Source: Strongylocentrotus droebachiensis
Taxonomy: Eukaryota; Echinodermata; Echinoidea; Camarodonta; Strongylocentrotidae
DNA: 64,000 nucleotides
NCBI GenBank assembly: GCA_035222895.1
Contig: JAVYIG010000165.1
Span: forward strand, 511,001-575,000
Reading direction: 5' to 3'
Shown piece after piece: positions 26,601 to 40,163 of the stretch. Each line of letters begins with the position of its first letter. The stretch's first letter is position 1. The notes below the pieces were generated by a model. That model made no database searches, was not told where the DNA came from, and was given only the letters and a program-made list of their open reading frames with translations. A program made the position numbers and the translations under genes.

Positions 26601-29600
26601 TTTTCTATATTTATCCCAGAGGTGACTTTTCCTCTTCTGGAGAATAAGAGCTTCTTTAGTCATGTAGATGCTTTTCTTTCTCCTGCCTTTGTGGTGAGCT
26701 TTAGGAATACACTCTTCCATTTCATCATATAGCTTCTTTGTGATCGTTGACCATGTTTCATTGCAGTTTTTATCTTCCAAAAGATCAGTCCAATTTACAG
26801 CACTAAGATTTTCTCTCATTTTGATGAAATCTCCTTTGTACATATTGTATTGATCAGGTCTTTTGCTCTTGTGAGGTTCACTCTGAATACTTAAGTCAAC
26901 ATGAAGGCTGCAATGGTCGCTCCTTCCAAGTGGTGGTCGATGTGAGACTTCCTGGATCATTTCTTCAATGTTTGTAATGACAAGGTCAAGTACATTTGCT
27001 GTCTGACCTCCTCGGTATCTGGTAGGGTCCCGAACGTGCTGGAACATATCTGTGCTTTGCAGTGCATCAAGAAACATGTGTGCTAGGTGATTACTAGGTG
27101 CTTCTACGTGCAACTTATCCCAGTCTATTTCTGGAATATTGAAATCTCCAATCAATATTATGTGTGATTCTTGCCTGGTACTAACGGTACTAATGAGTTC
27201 ACTTAGAGCATCTGAATTTTCTTTTGAGCTTGAAGGGCTGCGGTACAAACATCCAACTAAGAGCTGATCTTTTTTGGACAAGTTTACCTTACACCATGTC
27301 GCTTCTTGAAAGTCGGTAACAATTTCCACTTCCGTTGCTTTCAAATCCTTCTTGCAATAAATGGAAACTCCTCTTTTAGCCCCGCTTTCCAGATTTGAGA
27401 ACATATCATATCCTTCAATACTGAATGAGACTGCTGAATGGTTTGTAGTGCTTGATTTCGGTAGAACTACATTTATCATAACAATGTCTGGAATCACCTG
27501 TGCTATTGCTAGTTGTAACTCTTCCATTTTATTACTAAGCGAGTCAGCATTTGTGTAAAATATAGACAAGTTTGAGGGCTTTGCATGGGTGTGCATGTAT
27601 GTACTCCGACTCACTCCTTCAGTATCCTGTACTTCAGCTTGGGTGGTCAGTCATTGGACGTCCTCCTCTGAACCCCCCCACTGCTCCTAACAATTCCACT
27701 TCACTGTCACTGCTCTGCCTGCTCATTTCTACGGAAGACTGTGGGTCGGGGGCGTTCTGGTTCCTTCTACTTTCTGCTTGGGTGTTTCTCAGTGTAGAAG
27801 CAAGTGCTTCATTTTCTTCTCCCTTAGTCTTTCTTTCTTTTAGGTTTGTTGACCTTTCAGACATTGGGACTACTCTTCCTCGATGTATAATGAGATTGCT
27901 CTCACCACCTTCGCGTCTGAGTTTTAGTTCTTGTCTCAGCCAGCTCATATTTTTCCTGACGCTGCATTCGTGTGAGGTCTGGTGATATATAAGTATCTTT
28001 CCAATTCTCTGAATTTCTGAGACTTCTAGCATTTTCCAATATGTCTCTCTTCCTTCTTGCAGACTCTAGTTCTATTAGTAAGACTCGAGGTTTGGTTTTC
28101 TTGTTTTGGTTTTTTCCGCCCAGTCTAATGGATCTGACTATTTTTGCATTTCGTGCAAAGATCTACCACCATCATATGCTTTTCTACTGGTACTAGGTTC
28201 AGGGTAGGTACTTGCAGACTGGGAGCCAACTGATTTGGAACCATCAGATTCATAGTGGTTTATCCTTACTGCATTGACTTGTCAGGTTAGAATTGGCTAC
28301 TTCTGCATAGGACTTTCTAAGTCTCTTTTCTCCATCAATTACTATGTCCTTCATGGTTTCATGTGCTTGAGAGACAATTTTGCAGACATTTTGACTCAGT
28401 TTTTTCTGTATTCTGCTTGCAATCTCTTCAACATCATGTGATAGCATGGTTTGTGCACCTTTCACCATGTTCACTGCATTCTTTGCTGCTTTCAGGGCTT
28501 TATCGTCACAGTCAACACAGAACCAAGGTAACTGATTGCTCTTGCATGAACTAATGAGTGTGTATGTATCCTCACTCATCTGTTGACAGGTCAAGCATGA
28601 CCATTTATCACACACTTCACATTCAATCATACGATTTGTCTTCCTCTGGCATTTGGAGCACTTGAAATCTTCGGTGACATTGTCACTAACACTGTTATTA
28701 TTGGGCTGGTTAACTACAGACTTAACTGGTTTCAGCTTTAGATTTGATTGACAACTTCTTACTAGTCTTGGTCTTGGTGTTGGGTTCTTTCTTGTCTTTC
28801 TCTAAAGAGAAGTTCACCACTCTTCGTGCTTTATTTGCTGCTTCTTCTGTTACACGATCTCGTTCTGGATCCCTGGTATCCTGACAGATACTCAACGAGA
28901 TAGACGCAGGCTGAGATGTCTCGGACATTTGACTTCCAAGTTCGTCCCGCGCTGATTTTGGCGAGTCAACATCGTCTTCGGATCCAGGCCGAGTCCCCGA
29001 GCTGTCAAGCGGCAATGCTTTTTTATTGAAGGGGGATAGTTTCTTCAGCTTCTTTTGAACTTTCTCCAATGTCAGAATCCACCTAAAATCTCCCCTATTT
29101 CAACCAATCTTACTCCAAAGAAGCAATATGATGTAAAAGCAGCTAATATTTGCAGTAATATTGATATTTGGCAAAAAGAAATATGCAAAAGCCAGAATTT
29201 AAAAGTCCAAAAGAGAGCTCTGATCAAAAACACGTCCTTCACCGCACGCACGCAATTTTTTGTTGTTGATTAGTCAATCACTAGGAACAACCTTAAAACT
29301 ATCTAGGGAAGGCAGCAAAGTAAAAGTAGCAAGGGGTAGATTGTTCCAGACGTGTATGGTCCTTGGTAGGAAAGAGTACAAGTTCCTGTCAATTCTGGAT
29401 TCAATTACATTGTCTGCTGTCTGCATCAGATGTGAAATGCTGACTTGAATGATTTGCGTTTCTGGGATGAAGCTTGGTTAATGTTATTGGAGATGCTCCC
29501 TTGTGGATTAAGTAGAAATGTCTTAATCTGGCACTAAGTCGTCTCTTGGTTACCTGGTAGACTTTCCCAATCCAGTGTTTATAACATTCCGATGTCACTG

Positions 29601-32600
29601 GACTTACGGTGGTAATCATAAACCACAAAACAGGGAAGCACTTCTTTGAACTTAGTCGAACATCTGAATGTATTTAGTCTGGTTTGGAATAACCTATTGA
29701 TTACTTCTTTTATTGTACTTTTATTCAGGTAAAGAGAAAATTCATTTTCACGCCAGAAGACAAGTTCGAACTGACCACTAAAGTCAGAGAGAGCATAAGG
29801 TACATTTGGAGTAGAAAGAAAAAGGTAAGAATTTGTGTGGTTGTGAGTAATGTATTATATTTTCTGTAGATTAAGTTTTAAAACCATTCTGGTAATGTTA
29901 TAACAGAGGGTGATAATTTCATGTGAAAATTGTTCAGATTTTACTGTTATTGATTAGAGATCCACATTGTGCACATATAAGCAAATAGATCTCTGGATAG
30001 CTAAATAACCATTGAAAAGTATCTAATTGGCTAATAGGGTTAGATAATTCAATTTAGTTATTTTCTCAATCACAGTATTAACAAAAATCTTAAAATATGA
30101 ACAAAAGCAAAGTAGGAAACGATAGGAGGACAATATCTTTTGGAAAGTATTTGTCTGTTATTGTCACTTTCAACTTGGATTTAAAGATAACAAATTACTT
30201 GGCGTTGCTGGGATTATGAATTAAAATAGAGCTGAGGAAAAGTATTGACAGTAAACAATTCTACGATGAGGTTCGTCACCTTGGATTAGGCAAAGGTAAT
30301 TAATACTTCAATCGGCAATCTTCTTTCTGCATTCATGAATTCTTTATCTACTTGTGTCTTCGTATTTCTCCATGTCAGAACCATTCAATGGAATAACTTG
30401 CGGAGCGAGACTACAGGCATCACTATTTCCTGCGTCATCATCGTTGGCGTCGTCACAATCATACTGTAATCAATATAACTTTCTATGCATTTGAGGTAGA
30501 ATCACCAAATTCATGTCACAGGTACATCTCTTGAAGCAGCAGGTCAAGTTCGAAAGTGAGTTGGATCTGACCAAGTTCAAAGGTCAAAAGGTCAATGAAC
30601 TTTCTGTAAAAATCACTCACAATATTACTTTCTATGGATTTGAGGTACATGTAGAATCACCAAATTAATATATCACAGTTGCATCTTTTGAAGACAAAGG
30701 CTAATAAACTTCATTAAAAGCCACTGAACATATAATTTGTGTATCTTTGAGGAGATGAGGCAAGACAACGCTTGGCATTTGCTTTGTATAAGTAATTGAA
30801 ATAAAACCTTGAGGTATTCAGTTTAAAAAGTCCAATATTCACACTTCTTTGACTTGAATTAAAAATATTTTATTCATTTTGCACTTTCAGGCAGATATGA
30901 GGTCACAAAACGTCACATGACTTGGTAACGGTATGGCTGATTTAAAAAAACTTGTTGTCAAAAGATTTGCAAGGCATGAAAGAAAAAAGTCTGGAAGTGG
31001 CGTTGAGTAAAATGTGGCGGTTCGCATTTCGCAGCGATAATTGTAGAGGGGGCCATGATGCCCCCCCCCCCAGTCTTTTACGGTTAATGTGTGATCTATT
31101 TCAGATCTTGCAATGATGGAGGCATTAATTTTGACTGCACGAAGTTGAGGATACATGTAGTTTCTCTCTATTTTCTCCAGCCTCACACTGCTCATAAAAT
31201 AAAGTATTCTCCATGTGGTTTCACATTTATTTCTACTTGCAGAGCTCTGGTAGAATCTGCCCACCTACGATTGTGCTACCTACGCCAAGACATGAGGAGG
31301 CTGGATTGAGATTAGACGACAAAACTCTACTACAAGACTAATAGGGATAGGTTAAAAAGAAGAGCAGAAATTTGCAACATTTCCGTTTTCGTAGGAATCA
31401 TATTAATAATTATAGACATGTTCTAAAGAAAGATTATTATGTGACAAATATCATTGAACATAAACAAAACCCTACTCAGCTGTGAACAATCTTGAAAGGT
31501 CTTAGTGGCAGTAATGCCCAATTTTCTGTTGATAAACTTGGAGTAAATGATGAGTATGTTCATAAACCTCTCAAAATAGAAAAAAAAACTTAATCGTTCA
31601 TTTGTAAGGTTTTGTGTTATACCATTGGGTGCTCCCAAGATTTCTGATAATGGTAATGTGCATCATGTTTCTTGTAACCATATTTTTGCTTTTGCGGAAA
31701 TTGATTCACAGTGTGTACTAGAGATTCTTAAAATGCTGGATATTAAAAAGGCAATAGGTATTGATGGATTGGACTCTTAATTACTTAAAGAAGCTGCACC
31801 GATTGTGTCATAGCAATTGACTCAGATGTTTAATTTTTCAGACAGGTCAGATACCAAATGATTGGAAGACTGCTATTAGTCAAATCAAGCCACAAAAGTG
31901 GTGACAAGCAATATATAAATAATTATCGCCCGATATCGATTATTCTCATTGTAATGAAGGTTCTCAAAAGAGTGGTTTATGATTCACTTCATGTACTTTT
32001 GCAAAAGACAAACACCCGGTTCAGACGGTCTCCTAATTGAATTTTAATAAATGTTATGGAATTGATAATCTTTGCACTTCAATGCGGAGAGGAATTATTA
32101 CTCTGATACCCCAAAAAGACAAAAATGTACTCCTTTAGAAAAACTGGCGTCCCATTTCGCTGTTGAATAATGATTACAAAATTTTAGCTAAGGTTATTTC
32201 TTTCAGGATGAAGGTTTTAGATTCACTTATTATGAAGATCAGTGTGGTTTTTTGAAGGTCGTTATATTGGAGAGAATATACGTCTGTTTATTGACATCAC
32301 TGACCTATTGTAAATGTAATAATATCCCAGGCATTGCATTATGCATAGATTTCGAAAAAGCATTTGACAGAGTAGAATGGAAGTTTTTGTATACAGTGTT
32401 ACGTAAGTTCATGTAACCCATCAGGTTTACTAATCAGCCTCTTTGTAATTATGTGTATAACTGTGAACACATACGTTTGTATGAACCATCTTGATCTATT
32501 CCTCGTTGATTCATTTTTTGTCTCTTCTCTTATGATCTTTAACTAGTCCTTCTGGTTGAGGTTACACAAAGCCAGATCAAGAGCAGTCTACATTTATGCA

Positions 32601-35600
32601 TCTTGGTGACTTCTGAAATATTTAGACTTCTTGATAAGGCTTTCACTTTCTGTTGAAGGCACCACTTTCACGAAGAAGAACGCAGAGTAGAGGTTACTTT
32701 AAACTGTCTAGTTTCAATTGTATGTTTACTTGCTTTTCCCTGTATCAAGTACCAAGTATCATTTGTACCACAGCTGTAATAAAGGCATATACAAACGTAC
32801 ATTCAGTGATTGCATCATTTTTTGCTCTAAACCGCAAAAATCTTTGTTAATAAAAACTAAGTTTTCTTTTCCTTTAACAAGGGTGCGTTTCGTATTGACA
32901 ACGTATGAAGAGTTTTTATGCAAAAAACACAATTTTTTTTCTTTTTTTTTCTTCTTGATCTTTAGTTGAAAATACATGAAACTCAATTTGACAAAAATGG
33001 ATAAAGTGGTTTTTGCATTCAAACTCTTCATATATACATTACAGTTTGTTTACCTACAAGTAATTATGTACCATAGCTTTGGTGCTAGTGAATTTGGTCT
33101 CAAAATGGAATTGATAATTTTATTTTCCCAAGGCACTTTGGAGATATTTGCAACCGAAGAATAGCACTTTAAGGAGAAATATAGAAAAGAGATGTAAAAA
33201 AATGAAAAGAAATTAAATTTGTCAGGACACTTGATAAAGCCACAAAAATGTTAAATGATATTAACCAAATCTGAATTCTACAATCATGAAATTAATCAAA
33301 TCAAATGTGATATTTCCTTTTGAATAATGATAATGGACCAATGATGACAAAGCTGGTAAAAGAAGGAAAGGCCGAAGAACAAAAAGGTGGAGGAGGAGGA
33401 AGGTAAAAGAATGATGATGATAAAACAAAACAAGAAGAAGAAAAAAACAGAAACAAAGGGCAAGAATTAAGATGATAATGATGCAACTAATAAGAGTGAA
33501 TATGATGACGATGGGAGGAGAATAGGGTTAGGATGATACCTAATGATAAAACAGATTGAAGATGATGTTGGGAAGAAGAAAGAATGATTATATCGAAGAG
33601 ATGAGACTGAAAGAGAGAAAAGAACAGCAGCAACACTAACAAGAAGGAGAAGAGGGAATGATTAACATTGATTTCAAAAGATTAGAAATAAATAAATAAA
33701 TAATTAAATAAAATTGATAAGAAGAATGATGGTGACGACAATGATAAGACAAAATTTAGGATGATCATGATTAGAAGAGTGATGATGATAATGATAACTT
33801 ATGATGGTGCTGATGAGAAGGAGAAGAAGATAAAATGATGATGATGATAATGAAAAGAAAAAAGAATAATAATATTCCACTTTTATATAGCGCTTAAATG
33901 GAACTTCCACCATGACATCAAGTTCGTTCTAATAAAGCAGAAAAATTAGAGGAACATATCAATGAAAGATTATTAACATATTAATGATAATCATGAATCA
34001 AAGAGATGAGACTGAAACTAATTTCGAAAACCCTCGGTTAGCCTAAATAGAGGCTGAATAATTTATTTTATAATAACATTAAATTATGAAAGCATATGAT
34101 ATTGAAAATAATGAGTATGGGTTAGGGTTAGGGCTAGGGTTAGGGTTACAGTGTACTGTAATGAGCATTAGAGGGCGCTTTACGTTTTCGCCTGTAAATA
34201 CCCCCTTTTTAAAATGTTGTATTAAATTCATTTAAAATCCTTTTCAAAGAGAGAAACGATTGAAAACGATTCTGTAAATGTTTAAGTTTCAAACAGAAAC
34301 ATGCTTATTACGAATGAGTGTGATGAGATGAATACAGCTGGCTTTGTAATATGACGCGCACTTATATATTTTTATTTTACACCGAAATTATAAAAATCCT
34401 AGAAATATTTATACGTCCTTTTATATACTTTTTACGAAGGTACTGGTTAAAATTTTCTGGAATGGCTTTCATCAAAGCTTATTCTTGCTGTTTCTGTACC
34501 TGGACTTTCGATATTTTATCCCTAAATTTAGAAAATTAGAAAAGATGTTGGCGCTCACTTATAAACGGGGGCATATAATTACTCGCAGTTGTAAGCAGAA
34601 ATCTTTTTTTAAAAATATATTTCAGCAAATCCTGAGTGAAATTTTGTTGGGAAGTGTCGGAAAATATTTCAAAGTAACTAAATCCGCTTTTTATTTGAAG
34701 TTTATAACCCAAATAAAAAGGAAAATATTATTTTCTGAGGTGGAATATATCACTAGATTTTTATTATTCTTGATAACACCTCTAAATGGGAAGACGCTGC
34801 ATACTAGTAAGGAGTCCAAGGGATACCTCTAAAAAAACAGCGAAAAGAACACTAGCGAATTGAAAATCCATGGAAGAATGTAAATATTGTTTTTATATAT
34901 AGAAAGGAACAAAAACTGCTATATCTTGTGCAAAATATCAGCCGTTATTTGTAATTAATAAGACTGCGATTCCAATGTCGCCAACTTTATTAGCGAATGA
35001 ACTGCGTGATATAGGCCATAGGAGAAGCTCTCCATCGCAAATGATCCTTTCTCAAACCAGTCTTGTCGTGCACTTACTCGCTCCGGAGAGAGAGAGACAG
35101 AGAGAGAGAGAGACAGAAACAGAGATAGAGCAACCGACAAACAGAAAGAGAGAGAGAGAGAGAGAGATACAAATGTAGACAGACAGAGATAGAGAGACCA
35201 AGAGACAGACAGAGAGACATAGTTAGAGAGACACAGAGAGAGAGAGAGATACAGAGAGAGAGAGACAGAGAGACAGAGAGAGAGAAGAAAAAAAAAGAGT
35301 TTGAAAGCAAGAGTGAGAGTGGTTAGTTAATTCATACATGACCTTGTCTGTAGCAAGCTGTGGATGAGATAAGAGTTTATTGCTCATGCATGTGGCCCTG
35401 TATCAAGTCAAGTGCAAAATCACCAAGAAACAACATGTATGAATATATTCATGAGCATCATCAGTCATAAACTCCAGGCAGATGTCAGGATGAAAGTTGA
35501 AAGAAATCTATTTCCTAATGGCCTGTTCAGACTCTACCAAATTCATACAAAACTTATTTAAAAGAAATGTCACATAAAGAATGATTGTATAGCAAAATGG

Positions 35601-38600
35601 GAGCACATACTACATTATCGCATCTCATAAAAAAAGTTGAATCAAGGAACTACAACGAGCAACCATCGACCAAACCTCCCCGCTCTCATTTAAAAATGTA
35701 GTTACTAAAGAACTTTTTTCCAAAATGTAATCGTCCACCCTCCACCACCTCCAGTCAAAACTCTTCTTCGGAGTATTTAGGAGGAAAAGAATCCAAGTAT
35801 AAGCAACTAGTTTTGAAGATGTCAGTTGACATGACAGCTAGCCAATCATCAGTGCACACTCATGATAAGCCCCGCCCAGTTATAGTTTTTTATATGAGAT
35901 ATATATATTGGAAATGATGCCCAAACATACGCTTCAGTCCTGTTATACATGTATGGCATTCAGACTAGAAAGATCAATTACTTCCCTTAAATTGCTTTTT
36001 TGGTAACTGGGGGTAAGAACATGTTCATATGCTGAATTGCAAATGACATTTGTGTACACAGTTTGTAAGTTACACAACACAATGTTATCATCTACTAAAG
36101 ATCACATAATCCATTGAGAAGTAGAAGGGTGTTATTATAGCTCATATGCTTTACCATAGCATTAATGCCCTTTTGGCTCTAAACATACGATACACAATGC
36201 TACATGACCAGAGTAGTTCGAGCTTAGTAAAAGTACAAAGTGAATACATGTACTTGTATTAAGTACAATACATTCCATGTCTAAAAAATATGATATACAT
36301 GCAGATATCGTTTTTTAATATTTTTAAAAATAAATTTTCAATTTTTGTTAATAGCCCTAAATGTCAGTTCTATGAATTTAATGCTGACTTATCAAAAGTT
36401 GTAAAACAAGAGTAAAAGTGCCAATATAATAACTACATCATCAAATGAACTTTGAATATAACTTGATGATTGTCCTCATCTTATTTCCTTGAAAGGACAA
36501 TGCCCCTCTACCAATTGACCCCCTTATTGTCCCCGTCCCCTAGGGGTATGCCCCCTCCCTCACTATAGTGGTGTTTATGCCGATAAGGCACCCTCATGAA
36601 AAACCAATCAGGTTTGGTGCTCCTGGATGGTTGGAGCCAATGATTTTGACAAGTCTATGGATATGAACAGGTGTCATAATATCAAAATATCATTCCATTT
36701 CTTAAGTCAGCTAAACTCTTTCATTTCTAATATTTGTTGTCTCACGCCCTTAATCCAAAATTAAATTATTACAAGTAAATTAACATTAATGTTATCAGAT
36801 TGAAATAATGTTGTTGATTTTTAAAGCCCAGAAATTCACTGCCTTTAACAGCAGATAAAAGAAAATAATGGAATCATAGAGTTTGCCAATATTGACTATT
36901 TTATTTTCAAGGATTTTCATGAAGGAATCATTAGACAAATCCACTTTCAAAAGTGCAAGAAAATGGTTCTAAAATGAAGAGACTAGTGATATAATTTTTT
37001 TGTTAATCCCTTCAAAATATTGCAGGCATGTTGGGAGCCTGTAGCGATGATTGACCTGAAGAATTTAATTTTATTTTATTTTTTTGCAACATATAGAGAC
37101 AACAGAAGATGATAGTTTTGGCATTGAAGTTAAAAGTCAGAATTGAATAACATCACTCACATACAAGTTAATAGCTTTCTCCTCCCCCTTTTCCCCTCTC
37201 CCCTCCCCCCCCCCCCCCCCTTTAAAAAAAAAATAGGGGCGCCATTGTACGTATACAATTGTTCATTCACTTTACTTTCATTCAAGACATTGAAAACTTT
37301 TCAGTTATTTCATCTTCATTCGTTGTTCTTGACCCAGGCCTAGTACATGAGTATATAGAGAAAAAAGAAGGAAGAAGAAGGAAGAGGGAGCAGGCACACT
37401 GTGTTACGTAAGAAAGGATTCTCATTGACAGGCCAGGTATCAGACTCAGAGGACAAACAACCCTTCCAAATTAACAATAACCCGGTATCATAATGATTTA
37501 ATATTCCATCGAGAGATACAGCAGGACCTTCTTGTTTTCACCAATATCCTTAAAATTACACCTCATGTTAGAAAATAGAAAGGAGCACTGTCTAATGTAT
37601 TGATCTTTGAATGATTTAAATGAGAATCATAAATCATTTTTAATTGGGAGTGCATGGACAGTGGATGCATCTCTCACTCAACATCTTAACATCAGGAAAC
37701 GCCCTCACATGGGAAGTATGGGGCTGAGACGGCAAGGAGTCCAAGGAAAACACAAGAAATAATCAGGCGTAAAATAAAGAGAAAGAGAGCTTGATTAGAC
37801 AAGTAATGCCCTGAAGGGGAGTTAGAATGAATATAGATACAGTACAGCTTATAGCCCAGGGGAGGTTGAATGTATACAGATACAGTACAGCTTCTATCCT
37901 AAGGGGAGTTTGTGAGTTAGGTTAAGAAGGGAAATACGCAAATGGCAGTAATTATTTCTGTCTTTCATGCTTTCACTTTCAGCCAGGGAACGTGGTTTGT
38001 GTAATTGAAGGAGTTTTGATTCCGTCTCTTTAATTGATGGTTTTTAAAAGCTAATCATCTGTGTGTTGATCTCCATGAGCAAAGGATCATGTCCAAGACA
38101 CAAAAGGCCCGTCTTCATCAGCTCAAGATTGCCAAATAGCCTGCTATTTCTGATTTGGGAAATAATCCTGAAGTTACAAATCGCGTCTTCATCACTTCGA
38201 GACTTGACCTCGAAACTTGAAACTCAAGCTCGAGAAATTAGCCCGAGATATTTTGCTCAGCATTCACGCATAGTGCGAGTCTTCGGGCTGGTGAAGACGC
38301 ACCGTACAAATAGCAGGATATTTTGCAAACTAGCTCAAGATATCTTGGGATGATTATCTCGACCAAATATCTCGATAATTACAACTTAGGGCTGATGAAA
38401 ACGCAAATTAACTGGATAATTTGCGATCGGGATAGTTGAAACAGCGGGATATTTGGCAATCTGGAGCTGATGTAAACAGGCCTAATGAGCAAAGGATCAT
38501 GTCCCAGACACAAAGTAGATTGGTGCATGAACAAAGTGTATCAAATATCAATATCACCAATCAAGGCTACTTCCAGTCCAACCTAAAACTATAAATAGAA

Positions 38601-40127
38601 GCTTGGATTTGCAGGGTCAGTGACACAAAGACGTAACTCCATTTTGGTCATTTTGAGAGTCACTGAGCACTTGGGCCTTAAGGAGTTAAGTCTATGTTTA
38701 ACTAGCCATTGACTTCAATGGGGTGTTGGGTGGAGTTAAGTCTTTGTGTTTCCTGGCAAGCCCACATTTTTCTGAACATTTTATTTTCAAATACCGGTAC
38801 TCATTTTGGGAAAATATGGAGTTACGTCTTTGTGGCACGGAACCCTGGAATTATTTTCTCTGTGATTTTTAAAGAAACCACCTCATTCCTACATGTACAT
38901 CTGTATACCGTAAATCATGTAAAATCTTATTATCAATCTAAGCGTTTTTCCTAATATGTCATGAAGTCATAAATTCATGGTAACTTGTTGTCATCTTATT
39001 TTCTAGACATTTTTGTCCCAATTCTCAGTTGAGGGGTGTATATGTACAAATGTTATTTTTAAAGTGGCAAGGCTCTGTGCAAATACACCTTTCAAAAGTT
39101 CTGATTTGATATGTTTATCAGTAGAGATAGGTGCTATGGTCTGATAAGAGAAACTTAATTAAATCTACCTCGGTATATGACGTATTATACATAAATGTTA
39201 ATTTTCTGTTTTTCCCTGTGTTTTAAGCTCATTGCCAAAAAGCCTACATGCATGCATATTTGATTATCATCGGAAATTTGGTTAGAATACGTGGCACCCG
39301 AGCTAAATCTATTGCTGGTTGTCACCTCCAAATGGAAATTAGATGAATCTCTTCTTTTTTTCAAGTTGCTTTCACCTATATTTTTTATATAATGTAATTG
39401 AATATAATCAATACGGTATACCGCAATCGTTCATATATGTCAAAATGGCACAGAATGTCAAACAACAGGTAATTGGTTAAAGTGTAAACCTCTTGCTCAT
39501 AGCTTGGCTCAAAATGGCTATACATATCTTCAAATCACATTTGGATAATTGTATCAAAACTGCCTTGAGAATTCAAAATAATTCCATGGTTTAAAAAAAT
39601 CTTGTTTCTTTTAAGACGTTACACAATTTTTGTTTATTAGGAGAAATCTACATATCAAATAAACATCCATATTCCTTTGATATTTGTCATTGCACTTTAA
39701 TTTTTGTTTAAATGATTGATTTTCACTTTTGTACAAAATATAATTAGCTACCATTTATACCTGCCTGTGGTTGGCATGGTACCAAGGTTTCTTACAGCAG
39801 TTTGAGGGATTTACATGTCAACACATATCAACCATTCGATTCTGAGTTTTATTCATTGGAATAGTTGGCTTCATAGAGCAGGACAAAATGACACAGGGGA
39901 GAAAGAGAGAGAAAAAAAAGGAGAGAGGGGGGGGGGGGGAGAGAGAGAGAAAAAAAAGAGAGGGGGGAGAGAGAGAGAGAGAGAGATGAGAAGAGAGAGG
40001 AGGAGGAGAGAGAGAGAGAGGGGGGAGAGATATATAGAGAGAGGGGGGTATTGCAAAGAGAAATACAACATGACACAGGGGAGAAAGAGAGAGGGGTATT
40101 GAAAAGAGAAAACACAACATGACACAG

Positions 40128-40163
<36 letters not shown>

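Larger units (their letters stand above)
24622..29260 (-). mobile_element. CR1-type non-LTR retrotransposon, nearly full length
   Basis: Minus-strand order: ORF1 with a PHD-like finger, a roughly 20-bp gap, ORF2 with endonuclease and reverse transcriptase, a short 3' UTR, and a terminal (ATG/GAT)n run (24622-24646). A microsatellite tail without poly(A) is typical of CR1/L2-type LINEs. It is inserted in intron 8 of the recombinase gene, opposite in orientation. The 5' limit is approximate. Confidence 0.88.
15884..30920 (+). pseudogene. Crypton-type tyrosine recombinase-like gene with zinc fingers, nested in POMP intron 2, damaged
   Basis: Ten coding exons with canonical GT-AG sites: 16952-17296, 18783-18917, 19648-19808, 20364 to about 20536, 21556-21718, 22147-22298, 22780-22872, 23759-23836, 29729-29824, 30891-30920. 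A leader exon may end at 15919. Order: acidic Glu/Asn-rich N-terminus, two C2H2-like fingers, a helical segment like a core-binding domain, the C-terminal half of a tyrosine-recombinase catalytic domain (TRAIRKTVATMA, then MNHSLKTADTNYA with the His-Ser and Tyr), an acidic linker, and a basic tail ending QNVT-stop. Phases fit across all junctions. Three lesions break the frame: near 18841, a 19-bp duplication at 20493-20530, and a 1-base loss near 22190. The part expected to hold the first catalytic Arg was not found. Cryptons are DNA transposons using such recombinases, several domesticated in animals; the long introns suggest a domesticated gene, now decaying, or assembly indels. Confidence 0.7.
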
